From assembly GCA_035293805.1 (NCBI GenBank), contig DATGMD010000096.1, positions 1 to 62,626 of the forward strand: 62,626 bases of DNA, written 5' to 3'. Origin of the DNA: JAJPHF01 sp035293805. Its GTDB lineage: Bacteria > Chloroflexota > UBA6077 > JAJPHF01. Shown here in pieces: positions 7,482-16,220 of the stretch. The position numbers were made by a program, and so were the translations under genes. The notes beneath the pieces were generated by a model. That model worked only from the letters and a program-made list of their open reading frames with translations, did not search any database and was not told where the DNA came from. The stretch's first letter is position 1; every line of letters starts with the position of its first letter.

Positions 7482-8456
7482 TCAGCCGGTTGCGGCGCTG
7501 GCGGCGCGGGCGCGGTAGCGGGCGAGGTTGCCGCCGCGCTTGACCTTGCCGGGGAGGTCGGTGCCGAGGATCTCTTCGGCAAGCTGGGCGGCCTCGATTA
7601 GGCGGTCGAGGTCGATGCCCGTTGCCACCCCCATCTCCTGGCAGATGAAGACGGCGTCTTCGGAGCAAACGTTGCCGGCGGCGCCCTTGTGCTCGGCGAA
7701 CGGGCAGCCGCCCATGCCGCCCACGGCCGTGTCGAACTCGGTGACGCCCATCTCCAGCGCGGCCACGAAGTTCGCGATGCCCGTGCCGCGCGTGTCGTGC
7801 AGGTGCAGGTAGAGTGCCAGGTCGGGCCAGCGGTCGCGGACGAGGCCGACGAGGCGCTTAATCGCCAGCGGGTTGGCCCAGCCCATCGTGTCCATGAGGC
7901 CGATCTTGCCCACGGGCATGCCCAGCTCGCTGGCGCGGGCCTGCGCCTCGTCGAGCAGGGCCACGACGCGCTCGGGCGGGATCGCGCCCTCGTAGTTGCA
8001 GCCCCAGGCGGCGCCAACCGTGAGCGTCAGGTGGTCGAAGCCGGCGGCGCGGTAGGCCGCGACGTAGGCCGGCAACTGCTCGAGCTGCTCCTCGATGGTG
8101 CGGTTGGCGTTCTTCTTCCAGAAGGTGCTGCTGGCGGGCACGGCGAAGCTCGGGCGCAGGGTGAGCACGTCGCGCAGCTTCAGCGCCCGCTCAAAGCCTT
8201 GCAGGTTCAGCCAGATGCCCTCGTACTGCACGCCCGGCGCCTTGCGGATGCCGGCGGTCCAGGCCTCGGCGTCGGCCATCTGCGGCACCCACTTCGGGCT
8301 GACGAACGAGGCAAACTCGATCTCGCGCATACCGGTGTCAGAGAGCGCGTCCACCAGCCGCACCTTGTCCTCGGTCGGCACGACGCGCTTCTCGAACTGC
8401 AAGCCCTCGCGGGGGCCGACCTCGCGCAGGTGGATGGCGCTCGGCAGGTCGCTCAT
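7482..8456 (-). CDS. Hydroxymethylglutaryl-CoA lyase-like enzyme (DRE-TIM metallolyase)
   Basis: A 324-residue TIM-barrel enzyme. 'REVGPREGLQFEKRVVPTED' is the DRE-TIM N-terminal signature with the metal-ligand and base residues, ASFVSPKWVPQMAD is typical of HMG-CoA lyases, LHLHDTRGTG carries the HxH metal ligands, and GGMGGCPFAEHKGAAGN includes the loop Cys and the final metal-ligand Asn. The reaction would be retro-aldol cleavage of a 3-hydroxy-3-methylacyl-CoA to acetyl-CoA and a keto product. Its start codon overlaps the stop of the upstream CoA-transferase (ATGA), so the two are translationally coupled. The pair would activate a hydroxy acid with CoA and then cleave it. Confidence 0.9.
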   Translation of the reverse strand: MSDLPSAIHLREVGPREGLQFEKRVVPTEDKVRLVDALSDTGMREIEFASFVSPKWVPQMADAEAWTAGIRKAPGVQYEGIWLNLQGFERALKLRDVLTLRPSFAVPASSTFWKKNANRTIEEQLEQLPAYVAAYRAAGFDHLTLTVGAAWGCNYEGAIPPERVVALLDEAQARASELGMPVGKIGLMDTMGWANPLAIKRLVGLVRDRWPDLALYLHLHDTRGTGIANFVAALEMGVTEFDTAVGGMGGCPFAEHKGAAGNVCSEDAVFICQEMGVATGIDLDRLIEAAQLAEEILGTDLPGKVKRGGNLARYRARAASAATG

Positions 8457-9721
8457 GGGGTCGTCTCTCCTTCCCGCGCGGGGGGCGCGCTCTGGGGAGC
8501 GCCGCGATCGACCGGCGCCCCCGCTTCGATAGCATGCGCGGCCAGCAGCGCGTCAATCTCCTGGTCGATCAGGCCGGCCTCGGCCAGCACCTCGCGCGTG
8601 TGCTCGCCCAGGCCGGGCGGCGGCCGCCGCAGGCCGAAGGCGTAGGCGTCGCTGCGCCAGGGCAGCTTCGGCAACGGCGCGGTGGCGCCATCGGGCAGCG
8701 GCACGGGCAGTAGCTGGTCGGTGGCTGTCAGGTGGGGATCGTCGAGAAGCTGGTCGGGTCGGCGCACGGGGCCGCAAGGCACGCCGGCGCGCTCCAGCAG
8801 CTCCAGCAGCGCGGCGCTCGGGTACTTCGCCGTCTCCTCGCGCACACGGGGGAGGAGCCAGGGGCGGGCGGCCACGCGCTTCAGGTTGCTGTCCAGGCGC
8901 TCGTCGGCGAGCAGGTCGGGCAGGCCGAGCGCGCCGCAGAAGCGCTCCCAGTGGGCGTTCGAGGTGACGGCGATGAACACCTGCTCGCCGTCGGCAGTGG
9001 GGAACAGGTGGAAGATGCCCCAGCCCATGCGCACCGACTGGCCGGCCTCGGGCATGGGGACCGACGGCTCGCCGTTGAGGGCGCTCATCGCCATCCACTG
9101 GCCGACCCAGAACACCGAGGTCTCGTACAGGCCCGCGACGATCCGCTCGCCGCGGCCGGTGCGCTCGCGCTGGGCGAGGGCGGCGAGGATGGCGATGACG
9201 CCGTAAGTGGCGGCGCCGATGTCGATGATCGAGGCGCCCGCGCGCAGCGGCTGGCCGCGCGGCCCGGTCATGTAGGCCAGGCCGCCCATCATCTGCGCCA
9301 GCTCGTCGAGCGAGGGGCGGTGCTCGTACGGCCCCGGCAGGAAGCCCTTGAGCGAGAGGTAGACGAGGCGGGGATTGAGCGCGGCGAGGGCGTCGTAGCC
9401 GAGGCCCAGGCGGTCGAGCACGCCGGGGGCGTAGTTGTCGAGGACCACGTCGGCGGTACGGACGAGGCGGCGGAAGGCCTCCTTGCCGGCGGGCGCCTTG
9501 AGGTCGAGCACGATGCTGCGCTTGTTGCGGTTCAGGAAGTAGAAGACGTAGCCGTTGCCGCTCATGCGGCGGGCCTGGTCGCCGCCGTCGGGGCGCTCGA
9601 TCTTGACCACGTCGGCGCCGAGGTCGGCGAGAATCAGCGCGGCGGTCGGCCCGGCCACGATGTGGCCCAGCTCCAGCACGCGCGTACCCGCGAGGGGCAG
9701 GTGGCCGTTGGATGCTCTCAT
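8453..9721 (-). CDS. Class III CoA-transferase (CaiB/BaiF family), first gene of operon
   Basis: A 422-residue protein started at ATG 9721 (MRASNGHLPLAGTRVLELG), with GGAG 12 bases upstream; a longer frame to 9784 is less likely. 'PLAGTRVLELGHIVAGPTAA' is the N-terminal motif, ADLGADVVKIERPDGGD follows, RAGASIIDIGAA carries the expected catalytic Asp, and GVPCGPVRRPDQLL is the conserved C-terminal loop. It probably forms the CoA thioester that the coupled downstream HMG-CoA-lyase-like enzyme cleaves. It is the second class III CoA-transferase in the window, and the two are only moderately similar, so they likely serve different acids. Confidence 0.9.
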   Translation of the reverse strand: MRASNGHLPLAGTRVLELGHIVAGPTAALILADLGADVVKIERPDGGDQARRMSGNGYVFYFLNRNKRSIVLDLKAPAGKEAFRRLVRTADVVLDNYAPGVLDRLGLGYDALAALNPRLVYLSLKGFLPGPYEHRPSLDELAQMMGGLAYMTGPRGQPLRAGASIIDIGAATYGVIAILAALAQRERTGRGERIVAGLYETSVFWVGQWMAMSALNGEPSVPMPEAGQSVRMGWGIFHLFPTADGEQVFIAVTSNAHWERFCGALGLPDLLADERLDSNLKRVAARPWLLPRVREETAKYPSAALLELLERAGVPCGPVRRPDQLLDDPHLTATDQLLPVPLPDGATAPLPKLPWRSDAYAFGLRRPPPGLGEHTREVLAEAGLIDQEIDALLAAHAIEAGAPVDRGAPQSAPPAREGETTP

Positions 9722-9988
9722 GCTGGCTCGCACTCCGCGATGATACGGAGAGTGTACGCGCCGGGTGGGCGCCCGGCCAGCCACCCACCCACCGTCGCGG
9801 CGTGCATCCCCGCTGGCGACGCCGCCGACGATCAGCAGCGGCTCGCCCGCTTCTAACGCAGGTCTAACGCCGCAAGCCTTGTCGAGCGCCGCGGGAGCGG
9901 GACATAAATCTCTAGGCCGCTTGCTTCGAGCCAGTCCGTGGTGTGGGTGTTCTTGGTGTGTAGAACTCTGCCTGATGGAGTAGCAACG

Positions 9989-10297
9989 ATGCGTCGACTT
10001 CTCTATCTGCTAGTGGTTCTGGGCATCACCCTGACGCTCATGACGGCGTTCGCCGTCCCGGTCGCCTCGGCCGCCGAGCTAGCGAGTCTGGGCGCCCCGG
10101 CTGCCGAGCTAGGCGGTCTCGGCGCCCCAGCCGCGTCCGGGACGCACGCGCTTCTGCCCCCCGGCGGCGATCCGTCGTGGTTCTGGTGGTGGGGCGCACC
10201 CCCTGCGGCGTGGACCTGCACCTGGAGCTGGCCGAGCTACTGTGCCGGCCCGTCCGTGGTGGCCCCCTGGATCCCGTCGCTGGGGATCATCTGGTAA
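9989..10297 (+). CDS. Small secreted Trp/Pro-rich protein
   Basis: A 102-residue protein from ATG 9989, with GGAG 8 bases upstream. Residues 1-28 form a clear signal peptide (MRRLLYLLVVLGITLTLM, then AVPVASAAE). A short tandem duplication follows: ELASLGAPAA / ELGGLGAPAA. The C-terminal half is extremely aromatic (PSWFWWWGAPPAAWTCTWSW, with two Cys) and ends in a hydrophobic stretch. No family was recognised. The aromatic style recalls the 31-residue microprotein at 50224-50319. It probably acts in or outside the envelope. Function unknown. Confidence 0.65.
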   Translation: MRRLLYLLVVLGITLTLMTAFAVPVASAAELASLGAPAAELGGLGAPAASGTHALLPPGGDPSWFWWWGAPPAAWTCTWSWPSYCAGPSVVAPWIPSLGIIW

Positions 10298-10360
10298 TTG
10301 CCTCGCACCCTGACCACACCCCGTGATTGGCGCCGAGCCCAAAGGCTCTCACTAGAAGGC

Positions 10361-10396
10361 CGCGGGCCGGTTACCGCCCAGCGGGACCGGCCCGCG
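10361..10396 (+). terminator. Hairpin after the small secreted protein gene
   Basis: CGCGGGCCGGT pairs perfectly with ACCGGCCCGCG (11 pairs, 14-base loop). No T-tract follows, so a terminator role is only probable. Confidence 0.4.
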
Positions 10397-10468
10397 CCGC
10401 GAACCCGTTCCGGGCAGGCCACCGCCCCGGGTGCCCTGCTGGTAGACCAGGCTTTGTCGGAGATCCAC

Positions 10469-11638
10469 ATGCGTATCGCTCAAGTTGCGCCACCATTCGA
10501 GTCCGTGCCCCCCACGCACTATGGTGGTACCGAACGAGTCGTATCGCTGCTCACCGAAGAGCTAGTGCGGCGCGGGCATGAGGTGACCCTCTTCGCCAGT
10601 GGCGATTCCACGACCAGCGCTCGCCTGATTCCCACCGTCGACACCGCCCTCTGGCGACAGCCGCAGGTCCGCGATCCCCTCGTTTACTGGTCCATCACGC
10701 TCGGCGAGGCGTACCGGCGCGCGGCACGCGGGGAGTTCGACCTCATCCACTCGCACCTCGATTTCCTCGCCTGGCCGTTGGCGGCGCTCTGCGCCACGCC
10801 GACCGTGACGACGCTGCACGGCCGCCTCGATCTGCCGGACCTGCCACGCATCTGCGCGCGTTTCCCGGAAATGCCGTTGGTGTCGATCTCGGAGAGTCAG
10901 CGCGCGCCGCTGCCGCGCGCCAACTGGGTTGCCACGGTCTATAACGGCGTCGATACGGATCGGCTGAGCTTCCACGAGCAGCCGGGCGACTACCTCGCCT
11001 TCCTGGGTCGGATCGCGCCGGAGAAGGGCGTGGAGCACGCGATCCAGATCGCCCGGCGGGCGGGGATGCCGCTCAAGATCGCCGCGCGGATGCCCCTGCA
11101 GAACAGTGCCGACCCCAATGCCCAGCGCGACTGGGACTACTATCGCGCTGTCGTGGCTCCCCTCCTGAAGGAGCCGGAGGTCGAGTACATCGGGGAAGTA
11201 AGCGACCGCGACAAGGCCGACTTCCTGGGCCACGCGCGCGCGCTGCTGTTCCCGATCGACTGGCCCGAGCCCTTCGGGTTGGTAATGGCGGAGGCCCTGG
11301 CCTGTGGCACGCCAGTGGTCGCGCGGCGCCGAGGGGCCGTGCCCGAGGTCGTGGTCGATGGCGTCACCGGGCTCATCGGGGATACGAATGACGAGCTGGT
11401 ACAGCTCTGCGGACACATCGACCGCCTCAGCCGGGCAGCGTGTCGCGCAGACGCCGTGCGACGCTTCTCGCCGCGGGCGCTGGCGGATGGCTACGAAGCC
11501 GCCTATCGCCGGGTCCTGGAGGGCTCGGCGGTGCCGTCGCTCACGGCCAACGGAGGGCTAGCGTGGTCCCCAGCGGGCGACCGGCACGCCACCTGGCCGA
11601 TCTCTTCCCTTGTCGATGGCGTATGCCAGACAGTGTGA
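10469..11638 (+). CDS. Glycosyltransferase family 4 protein
   Basis: A 389-residue GT-B enzyme from ATG 10469 (GGAG 6 bases upstream). 'RIAQVAPPFESVPPTHYGGT' is the N-terminal Rossmann strand with the Gly-rich acceptor loop, FDLIHSHLDF and LVSISESQR are typical, and LAFLGRIAPEKGVEHAIQ opens the nucleotide-binding domain. EPFGLVMAEALACGTPVVA carries the EX7E retaining-transferase motif. It would transfer a sugar from a nucleotide donor to a glycan or lipid in the cytoplasm. Proteins of this exact layout often take small-molecule or surface-glycan acceptors. The next gene, a membrane glycosyltransferase-like protein, suggests an envelope glycan role. Confidence 0.9.
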   Translation: MRIAQVAPPFESVPPTHYGGTERVVSLLTEELVRRGHEVTLFASGDSTTSARLIPTVDTALWRQPQVRDPLVYWSITLGEAYRRAARGEFDLIHSHLDFLAWPLAALCATPTVTTLHGRLDLPDLPRICARFPEMPLVSISESQRAPLPRANWVATVYNGVDTDRLSFHEQPGDYLAFLGRIAPEKGVEHAIQIARRAGMPLKIAARMPLQNSADPNAQRDWDYYRAVVAPLLKEPEVEYIGEVSDRDKADFLGHARALLFPIDWPEPFGLVMAEALACGTPVVARRRGAVPEVVVDGVTGLIGDTNDELVQLCGHIDRLSRAACRADAVRRFSPRALADGYEAAYRRVLEGSAVPSLTANGGLAWSPAGDRHATWPISSLVDGVCQTV

Positions 11639-11714
11639 GGACAGCCCCCTCGCTTGCCCCCATCTCACGCGTGCCATGTTCACCGCGCCGCTGGCCGCCT
11701 TGCCGGCGGCGCGG

Positions 11715-11899
11715 CCAGCCGCGAGACTCGAAGGCGAGCGTGGCGTAGCGCAGGTAGATGCCGCCGCGGGGGGCGCGGCGAGGGGGCCGTTGGCCACGAG
11801 CACGGCGATGACGTGGCGGGCGCCGGGCACGGCCGCGCGGCTGACGACGACGCGCTGCGGGGCGTTGATGCCCACGATCACGCCTGCGGCGCGGTCGAT
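11715..11899 (-). pseudogene. Fragment of the beta-sandwich protein gene (3' end copy)
   Basis: About 185 bases closely match the last 185 bases of the intact gene at 14761-15276, in the same orientation. In translation, DRAAGVIVGINAPQR-VVSR and GARHVIAVLVANGPLA are shared with the intact protein. A 2-base insertion near 11780 (in the GGGGGG run) then shifts RGGIY-RYATLAFESRG into another frame, and the stop codon is replaced. The two copies form a direct repeat bracketing 11900-14760. Confidence 0.75.
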
Positions 11900-11929
11900 G
11901 CCATCGGCCTTTGCTGGCGATAGGCACGC

Positions 11930-11978
11930 GGGCAAGCGCTCGGCTGTGCCCGCATGTGGGACAGCCGAGCGCTTGCCC
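11930..11978. terminator. Strong 18-base-pair hairpin
   Basis: GGGCAAGCGCTCGGCTGT (11930-11947) pairs perfectly with 11961-11978 around a 13-base loop. It lies in the gene-poor stretch 11639-12158, just beyond the broken gene copy. There is no T-tract; it could be a terminator of the glycosyltransferase gene or a repeat-element end. Apart from this and the fragment, I see nothing in the stretch. Confidence 0.5.
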
Positions 11979-12158
11979 AGACGCCTAGGACGCGCTACAA
12001 CTGCGGTATCATCGAGCCGGCTCATTCGCGGGCGCCTGACAGCTCGTCGCCGGTGTCGGCGTGAGCCGGCCCCACTCCTGAAGCGGTGGGCGGGGCCGCG
12101 TGACGGGGTTGACTGCTCGACTTCCTCGTCATAGCAGAGTCGTGGCGACTGCACTGGA

Positions 12159-14429
12159 ATGAAGCTGCCAACGCACAGGCTCGGAACATCAATAGGCACT
12201 CTTCGCCACTCGTGCCCCCCGGTGACCCTCAGCGCGGGCCCTGGGAATAGCCGGCAGCTTGCCACAGCCTGTTGGCGCCGCACCCTCATCCTCAACGCCG
12301 CGCCTCTTCTCCTCATCGCGGTCGCGATGCTGGTGTTCACAGCAAAGTATATCGCGCGGGAGCACACGTTCTATTCCTCCGACTGGAGCAACTATCATAA
12401 CACGACCGCAGATGTGGCTAGGCATTACTCAGAACGATTCCGTGAATCGCCGACGGGCGCCATGGCCCAGCTTATTCGCGAAACCTGGAGGTCAACGTAT
12501 TACGATTACAATTTGATCCACACCTTAGCTATTGCGCCGCTCTTGGTGCTGTTCGGAACCTCGCGTATTGCCTACATCTCCAGCATCGCTATCGTCTATC
12601 TCCTGCCGTTTGCCTTAACTATCGGTGCCATCGCGCGGAGGCTCGTTCCATCCCACGGTATCCTGGCCTTCTGGTCAGCGGTGCTCCTCGCGCTGCTGAC
12701 TCCTGCGGTCGAAGTGCCAACGTTGCGGGGCTATCCCGATGCTGGCGCTGCTGCCCTGCTCACATTGGCCATGTATGTCTATATCGAGCATCGCTCCTCG
12801 CGTAGCTATCGCTATATGACGCTTATTGGCGTCATAATCGCCATAGCAGTGCTGTTCCGGCGTCATTTTATCTATCCAGGTACGGCGCTTATCGCAACGC
12901 TGGCAGTGGATGCGCTGATTCGTGCCGTGATCTACCGAAAGCCGCATAGCTCACGGCGTATCGACTACTGGGTCCGGATAGGTGGTCAACTCGCCGTAGT
13001 CATAGGCGGTGTTGGCATAGCCTTCATCTTGTTCGGCGCACCGTTTGTTTACCGTCTCTTGACGACCGACTTCAGTAGTCTCTATGCTTCTTGGGAACGA
13101 CCTACGCTCCATATTATTCGCGGATTTGCAGGATGGTATGGCTGGGCTGCATGGATAGTCGCCACAATCGGATTCGCGGTCGGCTGGATGACGAGAACGG
13201 TCGCCAAGCCTGTCACGTGGCTGATTGTGCTCTGGAGCGCTTTCTCCGTAATGCTGTGGGCGGTAGAGGCGCGACAGGTTGGAATCCAGTACGAGCTGCA
13301 ATTCGCGCCGTTCGTCGTTCTCGGTATCGTTGCTCTGGCCTGGTCGGTGTGGAGCACATGGCGGGGCCTCGGCCGTGCCCTGGCGTTAACCGGCCTTGGC
13401 GGGTACATCCTTGCTAACGCAGCGGTGGGACTCGCAGCCATGAGCTTACCACCTTATACACCCCTCCGTCCGCTGCTATCAGCGACATCCGAGCCGTTGG
13501 TGCTCAAGGAGTACGATGACGTGGTCGGGATCGTGGACTGGCTTCGCAGTATCACAACCCCGAACCGGGGCATATTGATCGCGGCGCCCACAATCGTTGA
13601 TGAGGGATTGCTCGCTGCCGCAGAGCACGCGATGTATGGCCCTGCCGCGTTTCTCGTTCTGCTATCCCAGCCGGCTGTGGATTCCAGCGATCCGTACCCC
13701 CTAGACGTTCTAGCTGCAGCCGATTATGTAGTCGTCGCGTCGCCGCCCCCCACGACGGTCGACCAGGCGGTACAAAGGGTCGTCATGGACGCGTTTGCCG
13801 AATCGTGGGAAATCGCCAGCGATTTCAAGCCGCTCCCAACGCAGTTCGTCACTGCCGATGGCGTCTACCTGAAGATCTATGAGCGGTGGCGGCTAACGTC
13901 ACCGGAGACCGCGCTGGCGACGCTTGCACGCATGCACAGTGCTATTGGTACCAGGCCGGGGGGCCAAGGAGACTGGATAATACTAGCCCACGCGCCTGCG
14001 CACTGGAATTATAGGGAGCGGTACAATCGGTACGAGTTTTGGAACGACGCAGGCGCGGGGGATCCAAGTACTGTGTTCGTGTACTTGCCGCGTTCGAGAA
14101 ATGAGTACGAGGCCGTTGGCCGGGTAGAGTATAGCGGTGGCAGTTGCGTGAGACCCGCGCTAGAGCGGTTAACGGTACGTGCGGACCATTCGAGTACCGA
14201 CCGCACCCCGGTCAACGTTGACGAGGACGGGCACTTCACGCTGCGGCTGACGCCGGGGACGGAGGATGGGCCGTATACGCTGCTGAGTGTGGTGGGGGCG
14301 GGTGAGCCGAATCAGCCGGCGGGCTACTGTACGCTGCGCATCGAGCTGAGCCGACCGCCAGCGCGCGGGAACTCGATAGCCAACGCGGTCGAGCGCGCAG
14401 TGGATTACCTGCGGGATCGGCCGCGTTGA
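12159..14429 (+). CDS. Polytopic membrane glycosyltransferase-like protein (GT-C type) with extracytoplasmic C-terminal domain
   Basis: A 756-residue protein. After a short cytoplasmic N-terminus, about ten hydrophobic helices span residues 45-430, separated by loops rich in Arg/His. The first loop, HTFYSSDWSNYHNTTAD, has the acidic and aromatic residues expected of the catalytic extracytoplasmic loop in GT-C enzymes. Residues 440-756 are soluble, with a beta-rich end. It resembles ArnT/PMT-type lipid-linked sugar transferases in plan but lacks a motif I can name. Codon use and base composition are clearly less G+C-rich than the flanks, suggesting acquisition. There is no good ribosome site at ATG 12159, so a downstream start is possible. 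Confidence 0.6.
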   Translation: MKLPTHRLGTSIGTLRHSCPPVTLSAGPGNSRQLATACWRRTLILNAAPLLLIAVAMLVFTAKYIAREHTFYSSDWSNYHNTTADVARHYSERFRESPTGAMAQLIRETWRSTYYDYNLIHTLAIAPLLVLFGTSRIAYISSIAIVYLLPFALTIGAIARRLVPSHGILAFWSAVLLALLTPAVEVPTLRGYPDAGAAALLTLAMYVYIEHRSSRSYRYMTLIGVIIAIAVLFRRHFIYPGTALIATLAVDALIRAVIYRKPHSSRRIDYWVRIGGQLAVVIGGVGIAFILFGAPFVYRLLTTDFSSLYASWERPTLHIIRGFAGWYGWAAWIVATIGFAVGWMTRTVAKPVTWLIVLWSAFSVMLWAVEARQVGIQYELQFAPFVVLGIVALAWSVWSTWRGLGRALALTGLGGYILANAAVGLAAMSLPPYTPLRPLLSATSEPLVLKEYDDVVGIVDWLRSITTPNRGILIAAPTIVDEGLLAAAEHAMYGPAAFLVLLSQPAVDSSDPYPLDVLAAADYVVVASPPPTTVDQAVQRVVMDAFAESWEIASDFKPLPTQFVTADGVYLKIYERWRLTSPETALATLARMHSAIGTRPGGQGDWIILAHAPAHWNYRERYNRYEFWNDAGAGDPSTVFVYLPRSRNEYEAVGRVEYSGGSCVRPALERLTVRADHSSTDRTPVNVDEDGHFTLRLTPGTEDGPYTLLSVVGAGEPNQPAGYCTLRIELSRPPARGNSIANAVERAVDYLRDRPR

Positions 14430-14760
14430 CCCGGGAGGGTGGGCGCCGGTTGCCGAGCGGCTGCTCATGGTAGCGGCAGCCGGTCGGGAGCAGGGGCGGT
14501 CGCCGTGGGCCTTGCTGGTGGCGGTAGGCGAAGCTCGGCTGGTGGCCGTACTCCGCTCGGGGGCGGAGCGGTACCCAACGGCTATTCAGACCGAATCCGC
14601 CTACGATCTTCCGGCTGGCCCCCCCGCCGTCCAATTCTGGGGTCCACAAAGGCGAGTGCCGGGGCCGGCTCGGGTATCACCGCTCGCACGCCGCGAAGTC
14701 GCGCGAGGCATGGCTTGCTGGTTGTCTTCATCGAGCCACCGGCCGCTAGGCGTCGCGGGG
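14430..14760. other. Gene-free stretch between convergent genes
   Basis: About 330 bases between two stop codons. A short imperfect hairpin around 14550-14575 (CCGCTC/GAGCGG) is the only structure noticed; nothing else is recognised. Confidence 0.5.
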
Positions 14761-15276
14761 TTAGCCGCGAGACTCGAAGGCGAGGGTAGCGTAGCGCATG
14801 TAGATGCCGCCGCGGGGCTCGGCGAGGGGGCCGTTGGCGACGAGCACGGCGATGACGTGGCGAGCGCCCGGCACGGCCTCGCGGCTGACCCCGACGCGCT
14901 GCGGGGCGTTGATGCCGACGATGACGCCCGCGGCGCGGTCGATCTGGCCGTCGATCCAGACCTCGCCGTAGTTGTCGACGTTCGTCTCGAAGAGGACCGT
15001 GGCGCCCGCCAGGTCGACGCCGTCGAGCTGGGCGGGCAGCTCGACGGCGATGCGATACCAGCCGAACGTGAAGCCGGTCGAGATGCTCTCGCGGATGTTC
15101 GTGCAAACTTCCCAGCCCGAGTCGTCGAAGTCGGCCAGGCGCGGCGGACAGGCCTGGAGTTGCGCGGCCAGGCCCTCGTTCGGCTCGCCGGGCACGAGCC
15201 CCGGCCCGCGCCGCCAGACGCCCTTCACCCGCTGCCGGTCCGCCTCCTTGTTCAGATCCAGCGCTATCCGCGGCAT
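14761..15276 (-). CDS. Galactose-binding-fold (jelly-roll) protein related to glycoside hydrolase family 2 sugar-binding domains
   Basis: A 171-residue protein started at ATG 15276, with GAGGGG 3 bases upstream; a longer frame to 15312 lacks a ribosome site. 'FTFGWYRIAVELPAQLDGVD', VLFETNVDNYGEVWIDGQ and HVIAVLVANGPLAEPRGGIY follow the pattern of the N-terminal sugar-binding domain of beta-galactosidase/glucuronidase (W-Y-R, VD-YGEVW-DG). No catalytic domain is attached and there is no signal peptide. It may bind a carbohydrate or be a stand-alone sensory or scaffold domain. A broken copy of its 3' end lies at 11715-11899. Confidence 0.7.
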   Translation of the reverse strand: MPRIALDLNKEADRQRVKGVWRRGPGLVPGEPNEGLAAQLQACPPRLADFDDSGWEVCTNIRESISTGFTFGWYRIAVELPAQLDGVDLAGATVLFETNVDNYGEVWIDGQIDRAAGVIVGINAPQRVGVSREAVPGARHVIAVLVANGPLAEPRGGIYMRYATLAFESRG

Positions 15277-15419
15277 CGTCCCCTCCTCACTCGCGCGCGG
15301 CCAGTGTACCATAGCGGCTGCTAAGCAGGGCGCGGCGCAGCAAGTGGGCGATACAGCACCGGCGACGGAGGGCGCGGCGCCGCTCCGCGCCTGAACGGAC
15401 GCCTCTCGGCATCCCTCGC

Positions 15420-15475
15420 TTGACAGGGGCGGGCGCGTGCTCTACCATGGGCAAACGATTGCCGCAAACGATTGT
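15420..15475 (+). promoter_or_regulatory. Promoter with two tandem LacI-type operators for the aldolase-regulator operon
   Basis: TTGACA (15420-15425), a 17-base spacer, then TACCAT (15443-15448) make a near-consensus sigma70 promoter. Immediately downstream lie GCAAACGATTGC (15451-15462) and GCAAACGATTGT (15464-15475). Both are imperfect palindromes with the central CG typical of LacI/PurR-family operators. They cover the expected transcription start, so repressor binding would block initiation. The operon's second gene encodes a LacI-family protein, which makes autoregulation likely. Confidence 0.75.
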
Positions 15476-15500
15476 TCAATGCAGCGCGCGAGGAGGAGCT

Positions 15501-16220
15501 ATGTCGTCGCCCACGGCCGCGCGGGTGCCGTTCGACGCGCCGGAGCTGGATGCGCTGAAGGACACGCTGGTGACGGCGTGCCACGTGCTGGACCGCGAGG
15601 GGATCACCGACGGCTATGGGCACGTGAGCGTGCGCGTGCCGGGCGCCGAGGCGTTTCTGACGATCGCGTCGGTGAGCCCGGGGCTGGCCGCGCGCGACCG
15701 GCTGGTGATGCTGGACCTGGACGGGAACTACCTGGGCGGGCAGAACACACCGCCGAACGAGTGGCCGATCCACGCGTCGATCCTCCGCGCGCGGCCCGAC
15801 GTGCAGAGCGTCTGCCACACGCACTCGGTGTGGAGCACGCTGTTCTCGGTGCTGCCGATCCGCCTGCGGCCGCTGCACCATTACGGCAAGTTCCTGCCGC
15901 CGGACGGGGTGCCGGTGTACCAGCGCGGCGGGCTGGTGCGGACGGTGGAGCGCGGGGACGCGCTGGCGGCGGCGCTGGGGAGCGGGCCGGCGGTGCTGAT
16001 GCGCGGCCACGGCGACACGGTGGTGGGCGTCGGCATCGAGCACGCGGTGCAGCGGACGATCAACCTGGCGAAGATCGGCTATCTGGCGCACCTGGCGCTG
16101 TTGCACGGCGAGCCGCAGTACCTGACGGCGGACGAGATGGAGAGCTACAGCAGCGACGAGCGCGACCCGGCGCGCGGCTGGGAGTACTTCGCGCGGCGCG
16201 CGCAGGCCGGCCGCGGCTGA
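15501..16220 (+). CDS. Class II aldolase/adducin family protein
   Basis: A 239-residue zinc-dependent enzyme from ATG 15501, which has AGGAGGAG 3 bases upstream. 'LVTACHVLDREGITDGYGHV' is the start of the fold, VSVRVPGAEAFL the phosphate/substrate-binding loop, VCHTHSVWST carries the HxH zinc ligands, and LMRGHGDTVVG the third zinc-ligand His. Family members cleave sugar phosphates (fuculose-, ribulose-phosphate) or decarboxylate/aldol-cleave small hydroxy acids. The acidic catalytic position sits in NEWPIHASI. The LacI-type regulator overlaps its stop codon, and LacI-type operators lie in the promoter, so it is probably induced by a sugar or sugar acid. Confidence 0.88.
   Translation: MSSPTAARVPFDAPELDALKDTLVTACHVLDREGITDGYGHVSVRVPGAEAFLTIASVSPGLAARDRLVMLDLDGNYLGGQNTPPNEWPIHASILRARPDVQSVCHTHSVWSTLFSVLPIRLRPLHHYGKFLPPDGVPVYQRGGLVRTVERGDALAAALGSGPAVLMRGHGDTVVGVGIEHAVQRTINLAKIGYLAHLALLHGEPQYLTADEMESYSSDERDPARGWEYFARRAQAGRG

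Noticed and set aside
12109..12137. TTGACT-N17-TAGCAG as a promoter of the GT-C gene
   Set aside because: The -10 element matches only three positions; too weak to annotate.
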